DNA of 34,058 nt from JBLRWS01 sp047921075 (GCA_047921075.1 JBLRWS010000027.1:1-34058); one strand, 5' to 3'. Numbered from the stretch's first letter, positions 7,159 to 16,841 are shown. A program made the numbers and translations. The notes: generated by a model from the sequence alone, not told the origin.

Positions 7159-8451
7159 ATGACCGAGACACTTATTATTGCGGCTACTATTTTGTGCAGC
7201 GGATTTTTTTCCGGTTCAGAAATTGCGTTTGTGTCGGCCAACCGGCTAAAGCTTGAAATCGAATCGCGCAAAAACACACCGGTTTCCCGGGCGCTCGCTT
7301 TTTTTAACGAAAACCCCGAAACATTCCTAACCACTACGCTGGTGGGCAACAACATTATGAATGTGTTGTATGCTACGCTAATGGCAATTTTTCTGCTGGA
7401 ACCGGTGCAGACAGGCTATGAGCAGATTTTGGGGTCGGTGCCCACGACAGCGGCAGTACTGCTGATTCAGACGCTGATCGCCTCGGTGGTGATCATGATT
7501 TTCGGTGAAATTTTACCGAAAGCGATCTTTCGCATACAGGCCGATTTTTTGATCAAAGTGATTGCCCTGCCGCTTCGAGGGATCAATATTTTATTGCGGC
7601 CGCTCATTTCGGTGGCCAACTCATCGTCCAATATTTTGGTGCGATGGCTCAAAACCGGCAGCGAGCGCAGCGAAAAAATCTTCCGGCGGCAGGATATGGA
7701 GATGATCTTTAAAGAACTGAAAGATGCCGGCGGCGGCGAAGATTTTGACCAAGACGATTCGCAAATCCTCCACAACGTATTGGAGCTTTCCGGCAAACGG
7801 GTACGCGATACCATGGTGCCGCGTACCGAAATGGTAGCGATTGATCAGAGTGCCACCCTGCGGGAGCTTCAGAAAACCTTTATCGCCTCGGGCTATTCCA
7901 AGATACCGGTCTATCAGGACAGTATAGACGACATCATCGGTGTTGTGTTTGCCTATGATCTGTTCAACTATCCCAAAACCATTTCCGAGATCATCCGACC
8001 GGTAAAATTGATTCCTTCCAGCAAAAAATCGAAAGATCTTCTGGCAGAGTTTCAACAGAGCAATACCTCCGTGGCCATTGTGCTGGATGAGTACGGAGGC
8101 ACTCTGGGAATGGTGACCATCGAAGATTTAATCGAGGAAGTGGTGGGCGATATACAGGATGAATACGACAAAGAAGATGATCTGATCAAACGCCTGAATC
8201 CGCACACCTTTATTTTAAGCGGCTCGGTTGAGCTGGAAGAGCTGGAAGAGTTGTATCCCCACATTGATTTGCACGATGAAGACGGCAAATTTGAGACGGT
8301 AGCCGGGTACATCATTCATCACGTTGGGCGCATCCCGAAAGTGAATGAAGAGCTGCTGATTCAGGGCAAGAAATTCATCATCAGCAAAGCCACTCCCAAC
8401 CGGCTCGAAACGATCAAACTCATTTTGATGCGGGATGAGGAAACGGCGTAG
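7159..8451 (+). CDS. CNNM/CorC (HlyC)-family membrane transporter with CBS pair
   Basis: The 430-residue protein has the full three-part architecture of the family. The N-terminal DUF21/CNNM membrane domain (about 1-195) contains FFSGSEIAF, LVGNNIMNV and FGEILPKA. A CBS pair follows (about 213-335), with the hallmark VPRTEMVAID at the first repeat and DEYGGTLGMVTIEDL at the second. The C-terminal CorC_HlyC domain fills about 345-425. Members are linked to magnesium or cobalt efflux, and some were once called haemolysins; the CBS pair senses nucleotides. The exact ion is not shown by sequence. The gene follows the crotonase by 46 bases and may be in the same transcript. Confidence 0.88.
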   Translation: MTETLIIAATILCSGFFSGSEIAFVSANRLKLEIESRKNTPVSRALAFFNENPETFLTTTLVGNNIMNVLYATLMAIFLLEPVQTGYEQILGSVPTTAAVLLIQTLIASVVIMIFGEILPKAIFRIQADFLIKVIALPLRGINILLRPLISVANSSSNILVRWLKTGSERSEKIFRRQDMEMIFKELKDAGGGEDFDQDDSQILHNVLELSGKRVRDTMVPRTEMVAIDQSATLRELQKTFIASGYSKIPVYQDSIDDIIGVVFAYDLFNYPKTISEIIRPVKLIPSSKKSKDLLAEFQQSNTSVAIVLDEYGGTLGMVTIEDLIEEVVGDIQDEYDKEDDLIKRLNPHTFILSGSVELEELEELYPHIDLHDEDGKFETVAGYIIHHVGRIPKVNEELLIQGKKFIISKATPNRLETIKLILMRDEETA

Positions 8452-8483
8452 CTGATCGCCATTCACAACAAGTACACATTGCC

Positions 8484-10187
8484 ATGCTTTCTCACTATCC
8501 TGGCTGGGCTCAAACGCTGGCTAAAACGTACCTCAGCCGATCGCTGAATCAATTTATACTGCACGGAAACGTACACGATCTGGTGCCGGTACGGGGCGGG
8601 AAGGGCGATGAATTTGTACGCCTTCAGCACTTTTTGGCTGATGATTTTTTTGCCGGCCGCGATGCGGTGATTTTTTATGACCGGGCATCGGGCATCGGGT
8701 TTCGCGATCAGAAAACGAAGGCCGATTTCTATCAGGCGGTATCGGGGCGCGATACCATAGCGGGCACCGACATCGCCAAAAAGATCCCCAAAGATCCCGT
8801 GGGGGCTTTTTATGTACTGGAGCAGTACTTTCGCTCGCGACTGGATCAGAAAAAGCGGGTAGCTCTTATCATCAACTACGCAGAAACGGTTGTGCCGATG
8901 AATCAGGCCGGCAGTGCCGGCAGCGACGATCGCAACGCACTGGTATACCTGCTCAAGTGGGCACACGACCCGATGTTTCTGGCCGGTGATTTTACGACGA
9001 TTCTGATCTCCGAAAAAAAACCGGATCTGCATCACACGCTCCTTCAAAACCCCTACACGGCCGATATTCAGATTCCGTTGCCAAATGAAGCGCAGCGCCT
9101 GGCGTACCTGAATCACGAAAAGGAGACGCCGAAGCTGCTGGCAGAGAATCTGCCGGTGAATGTGGTGGCACAGATGACAGCCGGACTCGGGTTCACGAAA
9201 ATTCGGAACATTTTGCAGCATGCCCGCGAGCACGGCGAAACGATCGATTTCGAATCGCTTTCGATCACCAAAAAAGAGATGATTGAAGCGGAAGCACACG
9301 GCCTGCTCGAATTTGTGCAGACCCGCAACACGCTGGATGATGTAGCCGGCCACCATCACGTAAAGCGCCACCTGCGGCAGGCCGTTCTGGCCCTCAAAAA
9401 CGGGCACCGAGAGGTGCTTCCGATGGGCTATTTGGTGTGCGGGCCGGTGGGAACGGGAAAAACGTTTCTGGTGAACTGCTTTGCCGGCGAGGTGGGTATA
9501 CCCATGGTGCGGCTCAAGAATTTTCGGAGCCAGTGGCAGGGAGTCACCGAAAGCAACCTCGAGAAAATCCTGCACCTGTTGCAGGCCATGTCGCCGATTG
9601 CGGTGATGATTGACGAAGCCGATGCCTACCTGGGCAATCGAAACGCATCGGGCGACAGCGGGGTGTCGAGCCGGGTGTTTTCGCAGATTGCCACATTTAT
9701 GAGCAACTCCGAAAACCGGGGGCGTATTCTCTGGTTTCTGATGACCGCCCGACCCGACTTGATGCCGGTAGACCTGAAACGTCAGGGACGCGCGGAAGAG
9801 CATCTGGCCCTTCTACCGCCTCAGACTACCGACGAACGCCGCGAATTGTTCGAGGCGATGGTAAAGAAAACGGGTATTGCGCTGGAAGGGGAGGCTGTGC
9901 CCGCAGCAGTGCTGAAGGGCACCTACTCCGGCGCCGACATGGAAGCGGCGCTGACCCGTGCGGCGTTCCGTGCCGCGGCGGACGGCAACGAGGTGGTGTC
10001 GGCCGGGCTGTTGGATGAGGTTTTTGCGGATTTTCGGTCACCCTCGTATCCTGAAGAGATTGAGCTGCAAACACTGGCCGCTGTAAGCGAGTGTACCTCG
10101 GCATCGATGCTGCCAGAAAAATATGCTACTATGAACCGTGAAAAAGTGCTGAAGCGAATTGCCGAGCTAAAACAAACCGTACGCTGA
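8484..10187 (+). CDS. Two-module AAA family ATPase (Ycf46-like layout)
   Basis: The C-terminal half of this 567-residue protein is a normal AAA module: Walker A GPVGTGKT (320-327), Walker B VMIDEAD (374-380), sensor-1 region MTARPD (420-425) and an arginine-finger-like RQGRAEE (433-439), then a small helical lid. The N-terminal half (1-270) looks like a second, inactive AAA fold. VALIINYAE (126-134) stands where Walker B would be and TTILISEKKPD (171-181) where sensor 1 would be, but no Walker A is present. This layout resembles Ycf46 and related proteins of unclear role. The gene ends 2 bases before pheA, so the two are co-transcribed. No substrate or partner can be named from the sequence. 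Confidence 0.75.
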   Translation: MLSHYPGWAQTLAKTYLSRSLNQFILHGNVHDLVPVRGGKGDEFVRLQHFLADDFFAGRDAVIFYDRASGIGFRDQKTKADFYQAVSGRDTIAGTDIAKKIPKDPVGAFYVLEQYFRSRLDQKKRVALIINYAETVVPMNQAGSAGSDDRNALVYLLKWAHDPMFLAGDFTTILISEKKPDLHHTLLQNPYTADIQIPLPNEAQRLAYLNHEKETPKLLAENLPVNVVAQMTAGLGFTKIRNILQHAREHGETIDFESLSITKKEMIEAEAHGLLEFVQTRNTLDDVAGHHHVKRHLRQAVLALKNGHREVLPMGYLVCGPVGTGKTFLVNCFAGEVGIPMVRLKNFRSQWQGVTESNLEKILHLLQAMSPIAVMIDEADAYLGNRNASGDSGVSSRVFSQIATFMSNSENRGRILWFLMTARPDLMPVDLKRQGRAEEHLALLPPQTTDERRELFEAMVKKTGIALEGEAVPAAVLKGTYSGADMEAALTRAAFRAAADGNEVVSAGLLDEVFADFRSPSYPEEIELQTLAAVSECTSASMLPEKYATMNREKVLKRIAELKQTVR

Positions 10188-10189
10188 TT

Positions 10190-11338
10190 ATGGGCAATGA
10201 CAACCTGAAAGAGATCCGAAAAAAAATCGACGACCTGGACGACGCCATCATTCGGGCTCTGAGCGAGCGCCACGCCATTGTACGGCAGGTATTGAACGAT
10301 AAATTACAAACCTCCAAAGAGATCCGCGATCCGCGCCGGGAAGAAGTTATACTCGAAACGATCCGTAAAAAAGCGAACCGGTCGGGGATGGATCCCTACT
10401 TTGTGGAACAGCTGTTTAAAGAGGTCATTCAGCATTCGGTGCAGTATCAATCGCAGGCGCTGGTCGACCATCAAAACGATACCGCTGAAGAGGAGTCTAT
10501 CCGCGTCGGGTATCAGGGTACGGATGGAGCGTTTAGCCATCAGGCGGCCATGCGGCACTTCGGAGAGCGCTACAAACAGGTACACTGCCTGGGATATAAG
10601 CGGTTTCGCGAAGCGGCCGAAGCGGTGGAGCAAGGGGAGGTGGATGTGGCCTTGCTGCCGATTGAAAATACCACGGCGGGGTCCATCAACGATACCTACG
10701 ATCTGCTGAATGAAAAAGAGCTCTACATTACCGGCGAGGAGGTAATGAAAATTGTTCACTGCCTGATGGCGCCCGAAGAGGTGGATGTGAGCCGTATCCG
10801 CCGTGTGCTTTCGCACCCGCAGGCCATTGCACAGTGCAGCCGGTTTTTGGCCAAGCTTCAAAACTGCCATGTGGAGAGCTACTTCGATACCGCTATGGCG
10901 GCCCGCTCCGTAAAAGAAGATGGCGACTTGTCGAAAGCGGCTATTGCCAGCTCGTATGCCGCTGCTATTTATGGCCTATCTATCATCAAAAGCGACATTG
11001 CCAACCAGGAGGAGAATTACACCCGGTTTGTGGTTGTGAGCCCGAAACAGATCAGCTGCGACCCGCAACTGGATTGCAAAACATCGCTTATCTTTGCCAC
11101 TTCCGACGAAAAAGGATCGCTGCTGCGCTGCCTGAACATTATTGGTGATCACGGCATTAACATGAGCAAGCTCGAATCGCGGCCGCGCCTGCATCACCCC
11201 TGGCAGTCGCTGTTTTATCTGGATATTGACGGAAATATGGAAGATCTGCGCGTGAAAGATGCGTTGGGTAAACTTCAGAAAAAGGCGCAGTTTGTGAAAG
11301 TACTGGGCAGCTACCCGAAAAAGCAGGGGCGCTGGTAA
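10190..11338 (+). CDS. pheA: Bifunctional chorismate mutase/prephenate dehydratase
   Basis: This 382-residue fusion makes phenylpyruvate from chorismate in phenylalanine synthesis. Residues 1-85 are an AroQ chorismate mutase (IRKKIDDLDDAI, then RDPRREEVI). The prephenate dehydratase domain runs from about 104 to 285, with GYQGTDGAFSH, PIENTTAGSI (157-166), LSHPQAIAQC and the catalytic TRF at 278-280. An ACT domain (about 297-375) carries ESRP (329-332), which binds phenylalanine for feedback inhibition in this family. The gene directly follows the AAA gene. No other aromatic pathway gene is present. No attenuator or leader peptide was seen, as expected for a gene inside an operon. Confidence 0.93.
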   Translation: MGNDNLKEIRKKIDDLDDAIIRALSERHAIVRQVLNDKLQTSKEIRDPRREEVILETIRKKANRSGMDPYFVEQLFKEVIQHSVQYQSQALVDHQNDTAEEESIRVGYQGTDGAFSHQAAMRHFGERYKQVHCLGYKRFREAAEAVEQGEVDVALLPIENTTAGSINDTYDLLNEKELYITGEEVMKIVHCLMAPEEVDVSRIRRVLSHPQAIAQCSRFLAKLQNCHVESYFDTAMAARSVKEDGDLSKAAIASSYAAAIYGLSIIKSDIANQEENYTRFVVVSPKQISCDPQLDCKTSLIFATSDEKGSLLRCLNIIGDHGINMSKLESRPRLHHPWQSLFYLDIDGNMEDLRVKDALGKLQKKAQFVKVLGSYPKKQGRW

Positions 11339-11445
11339 ACGTTGTGGCCCGTACAGTGGAATGTGAATGCGAATTTCACTACCTATCAGTTTAGTCTATT
11401 TAATTTATAAAATAGATGTTAACAGGGTTGCACGGGTGAACCGAT

Positions 11446-14400
11446 ATGAAACTTACTCCCGCTAAAATTGTATTCCTTTATCTGCTGTTTGCCGTACTGT
11501 GGATATTGACAACCGATGCCATTGTCGATTTTGTGTATGATGACGCCTCGAGAATTGTTCTGGTTCAGTTGGTAAAGGGGTTGCTTTACGTAGCGCTGAC
11601 GGCCGTGTTTTTATATTGGATGATTCGGCAATATGTATGGCAGATAACCGCAGAAAAAGAGAAGCTAAAGCGTACGGAGAAGAGCCTCAACCTGGCACTC
11701 AGCTCGGCCCGGATGGCCATTTGGGAGTACTTTCCGGATGAAGACCGCTACATCACCTCTACCAACCATCACGAAATTTTTGGGTACGAAAAGTCCAGGA
11801 AGTTAACACTGGGTGATGTGCGTGAACGAATTCATCCCGACTATAGGGAGGAGTTCGACAACCGGGCTGCACATACCCTTAAAACGGGAGACCCCTTCGA
11901 TTATGAGTACGTAATCATTCCCGAATCGGGGGTTGAGCGGTGGATATGGACACGCGGTATGCCCACTCTGACCAAGGCTTCGGTGACACATGTACAGGGC
12001 GTAACCATCGATATAACAGAAAGGAAAGAACTTGAACTTCAGCTTCTTCGGGAGAAAAAAACCTTTGAAGCTCTGTTTAAGCATATACCTGTTCCCGTCA
12101 TCATCAATACCACCGATTATCGTGTTGAAATGGTAAACGATGAGTTTTGCCGGCAGCTGGGGTGGTCTCGCAACGAAATTATGAACGGAGAGATTTTGGA
12201 GCTGGCGTACCCCGATCCGGATTATCGCCAGGAAGTGATGGACTTTATTAAGCAGCCAAACTCTGGCTGGAGGGAGTTTGAGGTGCATACAAAAAATGGC
12301 GAACTACGCCATCAGCTCTGGACCAACATCATCCTGCCAAACGGCCGGCTGGTGGGTGTTGCCTACGATATTACCGAACGAAGAGAACTACAGCAGAAGC
12401 TTGAGAAAGAACGCGAAGAGCTGCGGTTGATTTTTAACAGTATGCCGGTATTGATTAATGTTCATGCCGAAGATAGGGAGGGCGTTGTGGGTGTGAACCG
12501 GTTTTTTGAAGAGCGGCTGGGCTATACGGTAGATGCAGACGGAGGCGATAATGTGCTGAAGAAAATGACGACAGATGAGGAGTACGAAAAAGCGATTAAG
12601 CACATCAAAAAAAGTGACGGAAGCTGGCAGGATTTTGAGCTTATTACCCAAGACGGTGAAACCATTTACAGCACGTGGTCCAACATCCGGCTGGACGAAA
12701 ATAAATCGATCGGTATCGGGCTGGATATTAGCGAGCGGAAACAGCTGGAAAAAAGCATCGAGGAGCATCGCGAGCGGCTGCGGATTGCTACCGACAGTGC
12801 CAACGTAGCGCTGTGGGAGTGGCACCCGAAAACCGGAAAGGTGGTGATAGACGAAGTGTGGGCCCGACTGGCAGGCTACACACTCGAAGAGCTGGAGCCT
12901 ATCGAGATCCAAACGTGGTACGATCGGCTGCACCCTGATGACCATGATGTGTTCGAGCGGACCGTAGAAGATTATTTTGCCGGAAAAATTCCCATCTACC
13001 AATGCGAAGTGCGGATGCGCCATAAAGAGGGACACTGGGTGTGGATTCTGGATCGGGGCCGGGTGGTGGAACGGGATGAAAATGGCGAGCCCGTTCGCCT
13101 GGTGGGTACCCATGTAGACATTACCGAACAGAAACGGCGGGAGCAGAAAATTACCGAACAGAAACGCCTGCTCAGGGAATCGCAGCGGGTGGCCAATCTT
13201 GGAACGTATGTGCTGGACTTGGAAACCGGGAAGGGAGAGTTGTCAAGTGTGCTAAAACGAATGATTGGGGTTGATGAGGATGTAGAAGCTACATTGGATT
13301 TGTGGGCGAGCTTGCTGCATCCCGACTATAGCCACATCTCGAAGGAATTTGACCTTGCCATGGAGGAGAGGCGGCCGTTTCAGGCTGAGTACAAGCTAAT
13401 CAGAGCAGATGACGGTGCAGAACGTTGGATTTTCGAAAAAGCAGACATTGAGTTCAGCACCGACGGGGAGATAACACAGGTGATTGGCACCATGCAGGAC
13501 ATTACCCCCATCAAAGAAGCTGAACAGAAGCTGGAAGAGGAACGAAACCGATTTCAAATAACCACCAACCTGATTAGTGATGTGGTGTGGGAGTGGGATC
13601 TGCTAAAGGAGACAATCTGGTGGAGCGAAGGGCTGCGCGAGACGTTTGGCTACGATCCCGGTACGTTTGACGACAGTGTAGAGCTGTGGAAATCCCGAAT
13701 TCATCCCGATGATGCCGACCGCGTGCATAATGGCATTTTACAGGCGCTGGAAGAGAGCGATGTAATGAACTGGAGCACCGAATACCGATACCTCACAAAA
13801 GAAGGCGATGAGAAAATAGTGGAAGACAGCGTCCACATCTACCGCGATTCCGGGGGAACGGCGATTCGGGTGGTAGGGGCACTGGTTGATCTTACCGAGG
13901 AGCGAAAATCACGGGAGCTGGATCGCTATCAGGCCAATCTGCTTAAATACATTTCCGATTCGGTCATTGCCATGAATCCCGATTTTGTGATTGAAACATT
14001 TAATCAATCGGCCGAGCAGATTTACGGATATTCTCGTCAGGAAGCCATTGGAGCTGTTTATCACGATCTTGTTCAGTGCAGCGAAGTAGCCTCCGCACAG
14101 AAGCAGTTGAACAAAAATGGTAGCTGGGAAGGGGAAGTATTGCACAGGAATAAGCATGGAGACACCCTGTCGATCTACTGTTCAATACAGGCACAATACG
14201 ACGTTAATGGAAAACACTCGGGTTATGTGGCTGTAAATCGTGACATTACCGAGCTGAAAAAAACACAGCAGCGCCTCGCGTATGTGCAAAAACGATTTGA
14301 GTTTGCAGCCAAGGTGGTCAGTGATGTCATTTGGGATGCGAACCCCGAGCTGGGAACACTTTACTGGAGCGAAGGGCTCACTACCGTATTTGGCCACGAT

Positions 14401-15666
14401 GTGCCGCCGGTAGATGATGGCTATGATGTGTGGAAAGACAACATCCACCCGGATGACCGGGACCGTGTGCTGGAGAGTATGGACGCGGCCGAACAAAACG
14501 GCTCTGAGACCTGGATGGAGAGCTACCGTTTTTTGCATGCAAATGGCGAGGTAGCCTATATACTCGATCAGGCGTACATCGAGCGGGACGAAAACGGTGC
14601 GGTTTTTCGGATTATCGGTGCGATGAACGATCTGACCTCCGAGAGGGAAGCCGAAGAGGAGCTGAAAGAGTCGGAGCGGAAGTACAGGCTTTTATTCGAG
14701 TATAGTCCGCTGCCGATGTGGATTTGTGATCCGAATGGCCTCTCCATTATTGAGGTGAATCAGGCAGCGATTGACCTGTATGGATACAGCCGGAAAGAGT
14801 TCGAGAACATGAGCTACTTTGATCTGCACCCGGCCGGCGATCAGGCGGCCATCCGGGAAGAAGCGAAAAAAAACCTGCAGCAGGAGCAATCCGGTTTTGA
14901 TACGTGGAAACATGTAACCAAAAGCGGCGACGTTCGATCGATGGAAATTTCCGGCACATATATCTACAGCCACGATCAGCAAAGGCGGCTCATTATAGCA
15001 AATGATATTACGGAGCAGCTGGAAGCTGAAAAACGTGCATTGCGATCGGTGGTAGAAGGTGAAGAGCGGGAACGCAAGCGCATCGCCAACGAGCTGCACG
15101 ACGGGTTAGGACAATATCTGTCAGCCGCAAAAATGAATTTGGAATCGCTGCTTGACGACGAGTATAACGGCTCCATAAAATTCAAAAAACCGCTACAAAA
15201 AGCGATGAAGCTGGTGTCTCAATCGATATCGGAGACCCGGGCTATTTCTCAAAACCTGCTTCCAAAATCGATTCAGGATTACGGGCTGGAGCTGGCTGTA
15301 GCCTCGCTGGTTGCCAATCTGCGTAACACCTCCGAGATCAAGTATATGTTGTTTCAAAAGTTTGATGGCGCGAGGATTTCCGAATCCATTCAGGTCAATC
15401 TCTACAGGGTTATTCAGGAGGCACTGAACAACGTGTTGCGGCACTCCGGGGCAAAACAGGTCTATGTGCAACTCATCGAGTCGGATGGGGATATTCTCTG
15501 CTCCATAGAAGATGATGGCACAGGATTTGATCTGAACAACATACAGAGCGGCGGTTTAGGACTTCAGAGTATGAAAACAAGAGTTGCCGCAATGGATGGG
15601 AATTTAGATATTGAGACTATGCGGGGTGGTGGAACGCTTATCTCTGTTATTGTACCTATTCAATAG
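11446..15666 (+). CDS. Nine-PAS membrane sensor histidine kinase, NarL/DesK type
   Basis: Of its 1406 residues, the first 65 hold two membrane helices (about 8-25 and 39-60) with a very short exposed loop, so sensing is probably cytoplasmic. Nine PAS units then follow, each about 120-130 residues and each ending in a DITE/DISE/DLTE-like motif. Units 1, 4, 5, 6 and 8 look like PAS_3 (several with HPDD or HPDY); the others are classical PAS/PAC. The kinase core is HisKA_3, with the phospho-acceptor His1218 in NELHDGLGQ. An intact HATPase follows: QEALNNVLRHS as N-box, DDGTGF as G1 and GGLGLQSM as G2. The next gene, 2 bases on, encodes a NarL-type regulator, clearly its partner. A 30-bp repeat in the linker after unit 4 is noted separately. 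The signal is unknown. Confidence 0.9.
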   Translation: MKLTPAKIVFLYLLFAVLWILTTDAIVDFVYDDASRIVLVQLVKGLLYVALTAVFLYWMIRQYVWQITAEKEKLKRTEKSLNLALSSARMAIWEYFPDEDRYITSTNHHEIFGYEKSRKLTLGDVRERIHPDYREEFDNRAAHTLKTGDPFDYEYVIIPESGVERWIWTRGMPTLTKASVTHVQGVTIDITERKELELQLLREKKTFEALFKHIPVPVIINTTDYRVEMVNDEFCRQLGWSRNEIMNGEILELAYPDPDYRQEVMDFIKQPNSGWREFEVHTKNGELRHQLWTNIILPNGRLVGVAYDITERRELQQKLEKEREELRLIFNSMPVLINVHAEDREGVVGVNRFFEERLGYTVDADGGDNVLKKMTTDEEYEKAIKHIKKSDGSWQDFELITQDGETIYSTWSNIRLDENKSIGIGLDISERKQLEKSIEEHRERLRIATDSANVALWEWHPKTGKVVIDEVWARLAGYTLEELEPIEIQTWYDRLHPDDHDVFERTVEDYFAGKIPIYQCEVRMRHKEGHWVWILDRGRVVERDENGEPVRLVGTHVDITEQKRREQKITEQKRLLRESQRVANLGTYVLDLETGKGELSSVLKRMIGVDEDVEATLDLWASLLHPDYSHISKEFDLAMEERRPFQAEYKLIRADDGAERWIFEKADIEFSTDGEITQVIGTMQDITPIKEAEQKLEEERNRFQITTNLISDVVWEWDLLKETIWWSEGLRETFGYDPGTFDDSVELWKSRIHPDDADRVHNGILQALEESDVMNWSTEYRYLTKEGDEKIVEDSVHIYRDSGGTAIRVVGALVDLTEERKSRELDRYQANLLKYISDSVIAMNPDFVIETFNQSAEQIYGYSRQEAIGAVYHDLVQCSEVASAQKQLNKNGSWEGEVLHRNKHGDTLSIYCSIQAQYDVNGKHSGYVAVNRDITELKKTQQRLAYVQKRFEFAAKVVSDVIWDANPELGTLYWSEGLTTVFGHDVPPVDDGYDVWKDNIHPDDRDRVLESMDAAEQNGSETWMESYRFLHANGEVAYILDQAYIERDENGAVFRIIGAMNDLTSEREAEEELKESERKYRLLFEYSPLPMWICDPNGLSIIEVNQAAIDLYGYSRKEFENMSYFDLHPAGDQAAIREEAKKNLQQEQSGFDTWKHVTKSGDVRSMEISGTYIYSHDQQRRLIIANDITEQLEAEKRALRSVVEGEERERKRIANELHDGLGQYLSAAKMNLESLLDDEYNGSIKFKKPLQKAMKLVSQSISETRAISQNLLPKSIQDYGLELAVASLVANLRNTSEIKYMLFQKFDGARISESIQVNLYRVIQEALNNVLRHSGAKQVYVQLIESDGDILCSIEDDGTGFDLNNIQSGGLGLQSMKTRVAAMDGNLDIETMRGGGTLISVIVPIQ
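13120..13166 (+). repeat. Direct repeat in a PAS linker of the sensor kinase
   Basis: The 17-mer ATTACCGAACAGAAACG occurs at 13120-13136 and again at 13150-13166, exactly 30 bases apart and in frame, encoding ITEQKR twice. It lies in the helical linker between the fourth and fifth PAS units. It looks like a recent 10-codon duplication of the linker. Confidence 0.8.
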
Positions 15667-15668
15667 TT

Positions 15669-16316
15669 ATGGCAAACATTAAAGTACTTCTTGCTGATGA
15701 TCATCAACTGGTGCGTGATGGAATCAAGTTAATGCTTGAGCCGCAGGCCGGAATTGATGTGATGGGGGAAGCCTCAAACGGCGAAGAAGCGATCACCTTT
15801 TTAGAGAAGCAAGCGGTGGACGTTGTGATTATGGACATCAACATGCCGGTGATGGACGGAATTACGGCTACGCAAAAAGTAAAGGATCGGTTTAGCGATG
15901 TTCGTATTTTAGCACTTACCATGAGTAACGACGATACGCACATTCGCCGGATGATTCAGGCAGGTGCCTCCGGATACATAATGAAGAGTGCCGGGCGTGA
16001 AGAGCTGACCAAGGCGATTCACCAGATTATGGATGGCCAGCACTATTTTAGCGATCAGGTGACGCAGAGCATCATGACCGACCTGATAAAAAATAAGGGT
16101 AAATCAACCGTTGACGAACCGATCGAGATTACCGTCCGGGAAAAAGAAATTCTGCTGCTGATCGTGAAAGAGTTTACCAATCAGGAGATTGCCGAAAAGT
16201 TGTACATTAGCCCCCGTACGGTGGATGCGCACCGCCGCAACCTGTTGCAAAAAACCGGCGCCCGAAACACGGCCGGGCTTGTGAGCTATGCCTTTAAACA
16301 CGGTCTGACCCCTTAG
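15669..16316 (+). CDS. NarL/FixJ-type response regulator (REC-LuxR HTH)
   Basis: The 215-residue protein has an N-terminal receiver with the acidic pair in LLADDHQL, phospho-acceptor Asp56 (VIMDINMP), a conserved Thr in ALTMSN, and Lys in GYIMKSA. A C-terminal LuxR-type helix-turn-helix (about 150-212) reads ITVREKEILLLI, then TNQEIAEKLYISPRTVDAHRRN. It should be phosphorylated by the large kinase encoded 2 bases upstream and then bind DNA as a dimer. All key residues are present. Targets are unknown; TACGC/GCGTA motifs in the gaps around the next gene are possible sites. Confidence 0.93.
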   Translation: MANIKVLLADDHQLVRDGIKLMLEPQAGIDVMGEASNGEEAITFLEKQAVDVVIMDINMPVMDGITATQKVKDRFSDVRILALTMSNDDTHIRRMIQAGASGYIMKSAGREELTKAIHQIMDGQHYFSDQVTQSIMTDLIKNKGKSTVDEPIEITVREKEILLLIVKEFTNQEIAEKLYISPRTVDAHRRNLLQKTGARNTAGLVSYAFKHGLTP

Positions 16317-16421
16317 ATTTAAAAAGGCAGATGCAGTTTTCGCAATTCTACGCCTACGTGTTTCCGCCTATTTTATAGGGGTGAGAATTACGGTAAAAAA
16401 CGAATACATGCCACCATCTTT

Positions 16422-16841
16422 GTGTGGTATTATAGATTCGTGGACTCCTCACTCTCCATATCTATTGCTCTCATCAGCGGACTCAAGGCCCGGCGTGCGG
16501 CTATTGAAAGCTATTTGCTGGATATTTGCACAGATCCATCGTGTGTGCATTCCTTTTCAGACCTGCCCAAAATCGAGATAAAGCCGGCAACACCGCCTGA
16601 TATTTTTCTGCTGGACCTGCCCAATGTAAGCCAGCCGCCGGTGGAGGCTATATCCTTCTTGAAAAAGCATTATCCGCCTTCTAAGATCATAGTGACCCAC
16701 TTTTACGAACAGGATATTTTAAAGCAGCCGATGCTGAAGGCGGGTGCTGATGCCTACCTAAATTACGAACTAAAAAAGACAGATCTGGTGGAGGCTATTA
16801 AAACCGTGTGCGGTGAGGCGTCAGCCGATTCCACATCGTAG
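16422..16841 (+). CDS. Degenerate stand-alone receiver-like protein
   Basis: The 139-residue product starts at a GTG; a second GTG six codons on is an alternative. Its pattern follows a receiver domain: a first strand SISIALISG, then PDIFLLDLPN with Asp65 at the phosphorylation site, IIVTHF with Thr92, and KAGADAYLNYE. The acidic pair after the first strand is replaced by Ser-Gly, and the conserved Lys after AYL is lost (Asn114/Tyr115). It therefore probably cannot undergo normal Mg-dependent phosphotransfer. It stands alone, 105 bases after the NarL-type regulator and 144 before the next kinase gene. A role as a phosphorylation-independent binding module in this signalling block is inference. 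Confidence 0.7.
   Translation: MWYYRFVDSSLSISIALISGLKARRAAIESYLLDICTDPSCVHSFSDLPKIEIKPATPPDIFLLDLPNVSQPPVEAISFLKKHYPPSKIIVTHFYEQDILKQPMLKAGADAYLNYELKKTDLVEAIKTVCGEASADSTS

Noticed and set aside
8463..9803. Long minus-strand open frame (446 codons) opposite the AAA gene
   Set aside because: It is antisense to a clear AAA ATPase, has no recognisable motif, and such frames are common opposite genes with this codon bias.
11396..11415. CTATTT/AAATAG inverted repeat before the large kinase
   Set aside because: Only six A/T-rich pairs around an 8-base loop; easily due to chance in an A/T-rich gap.
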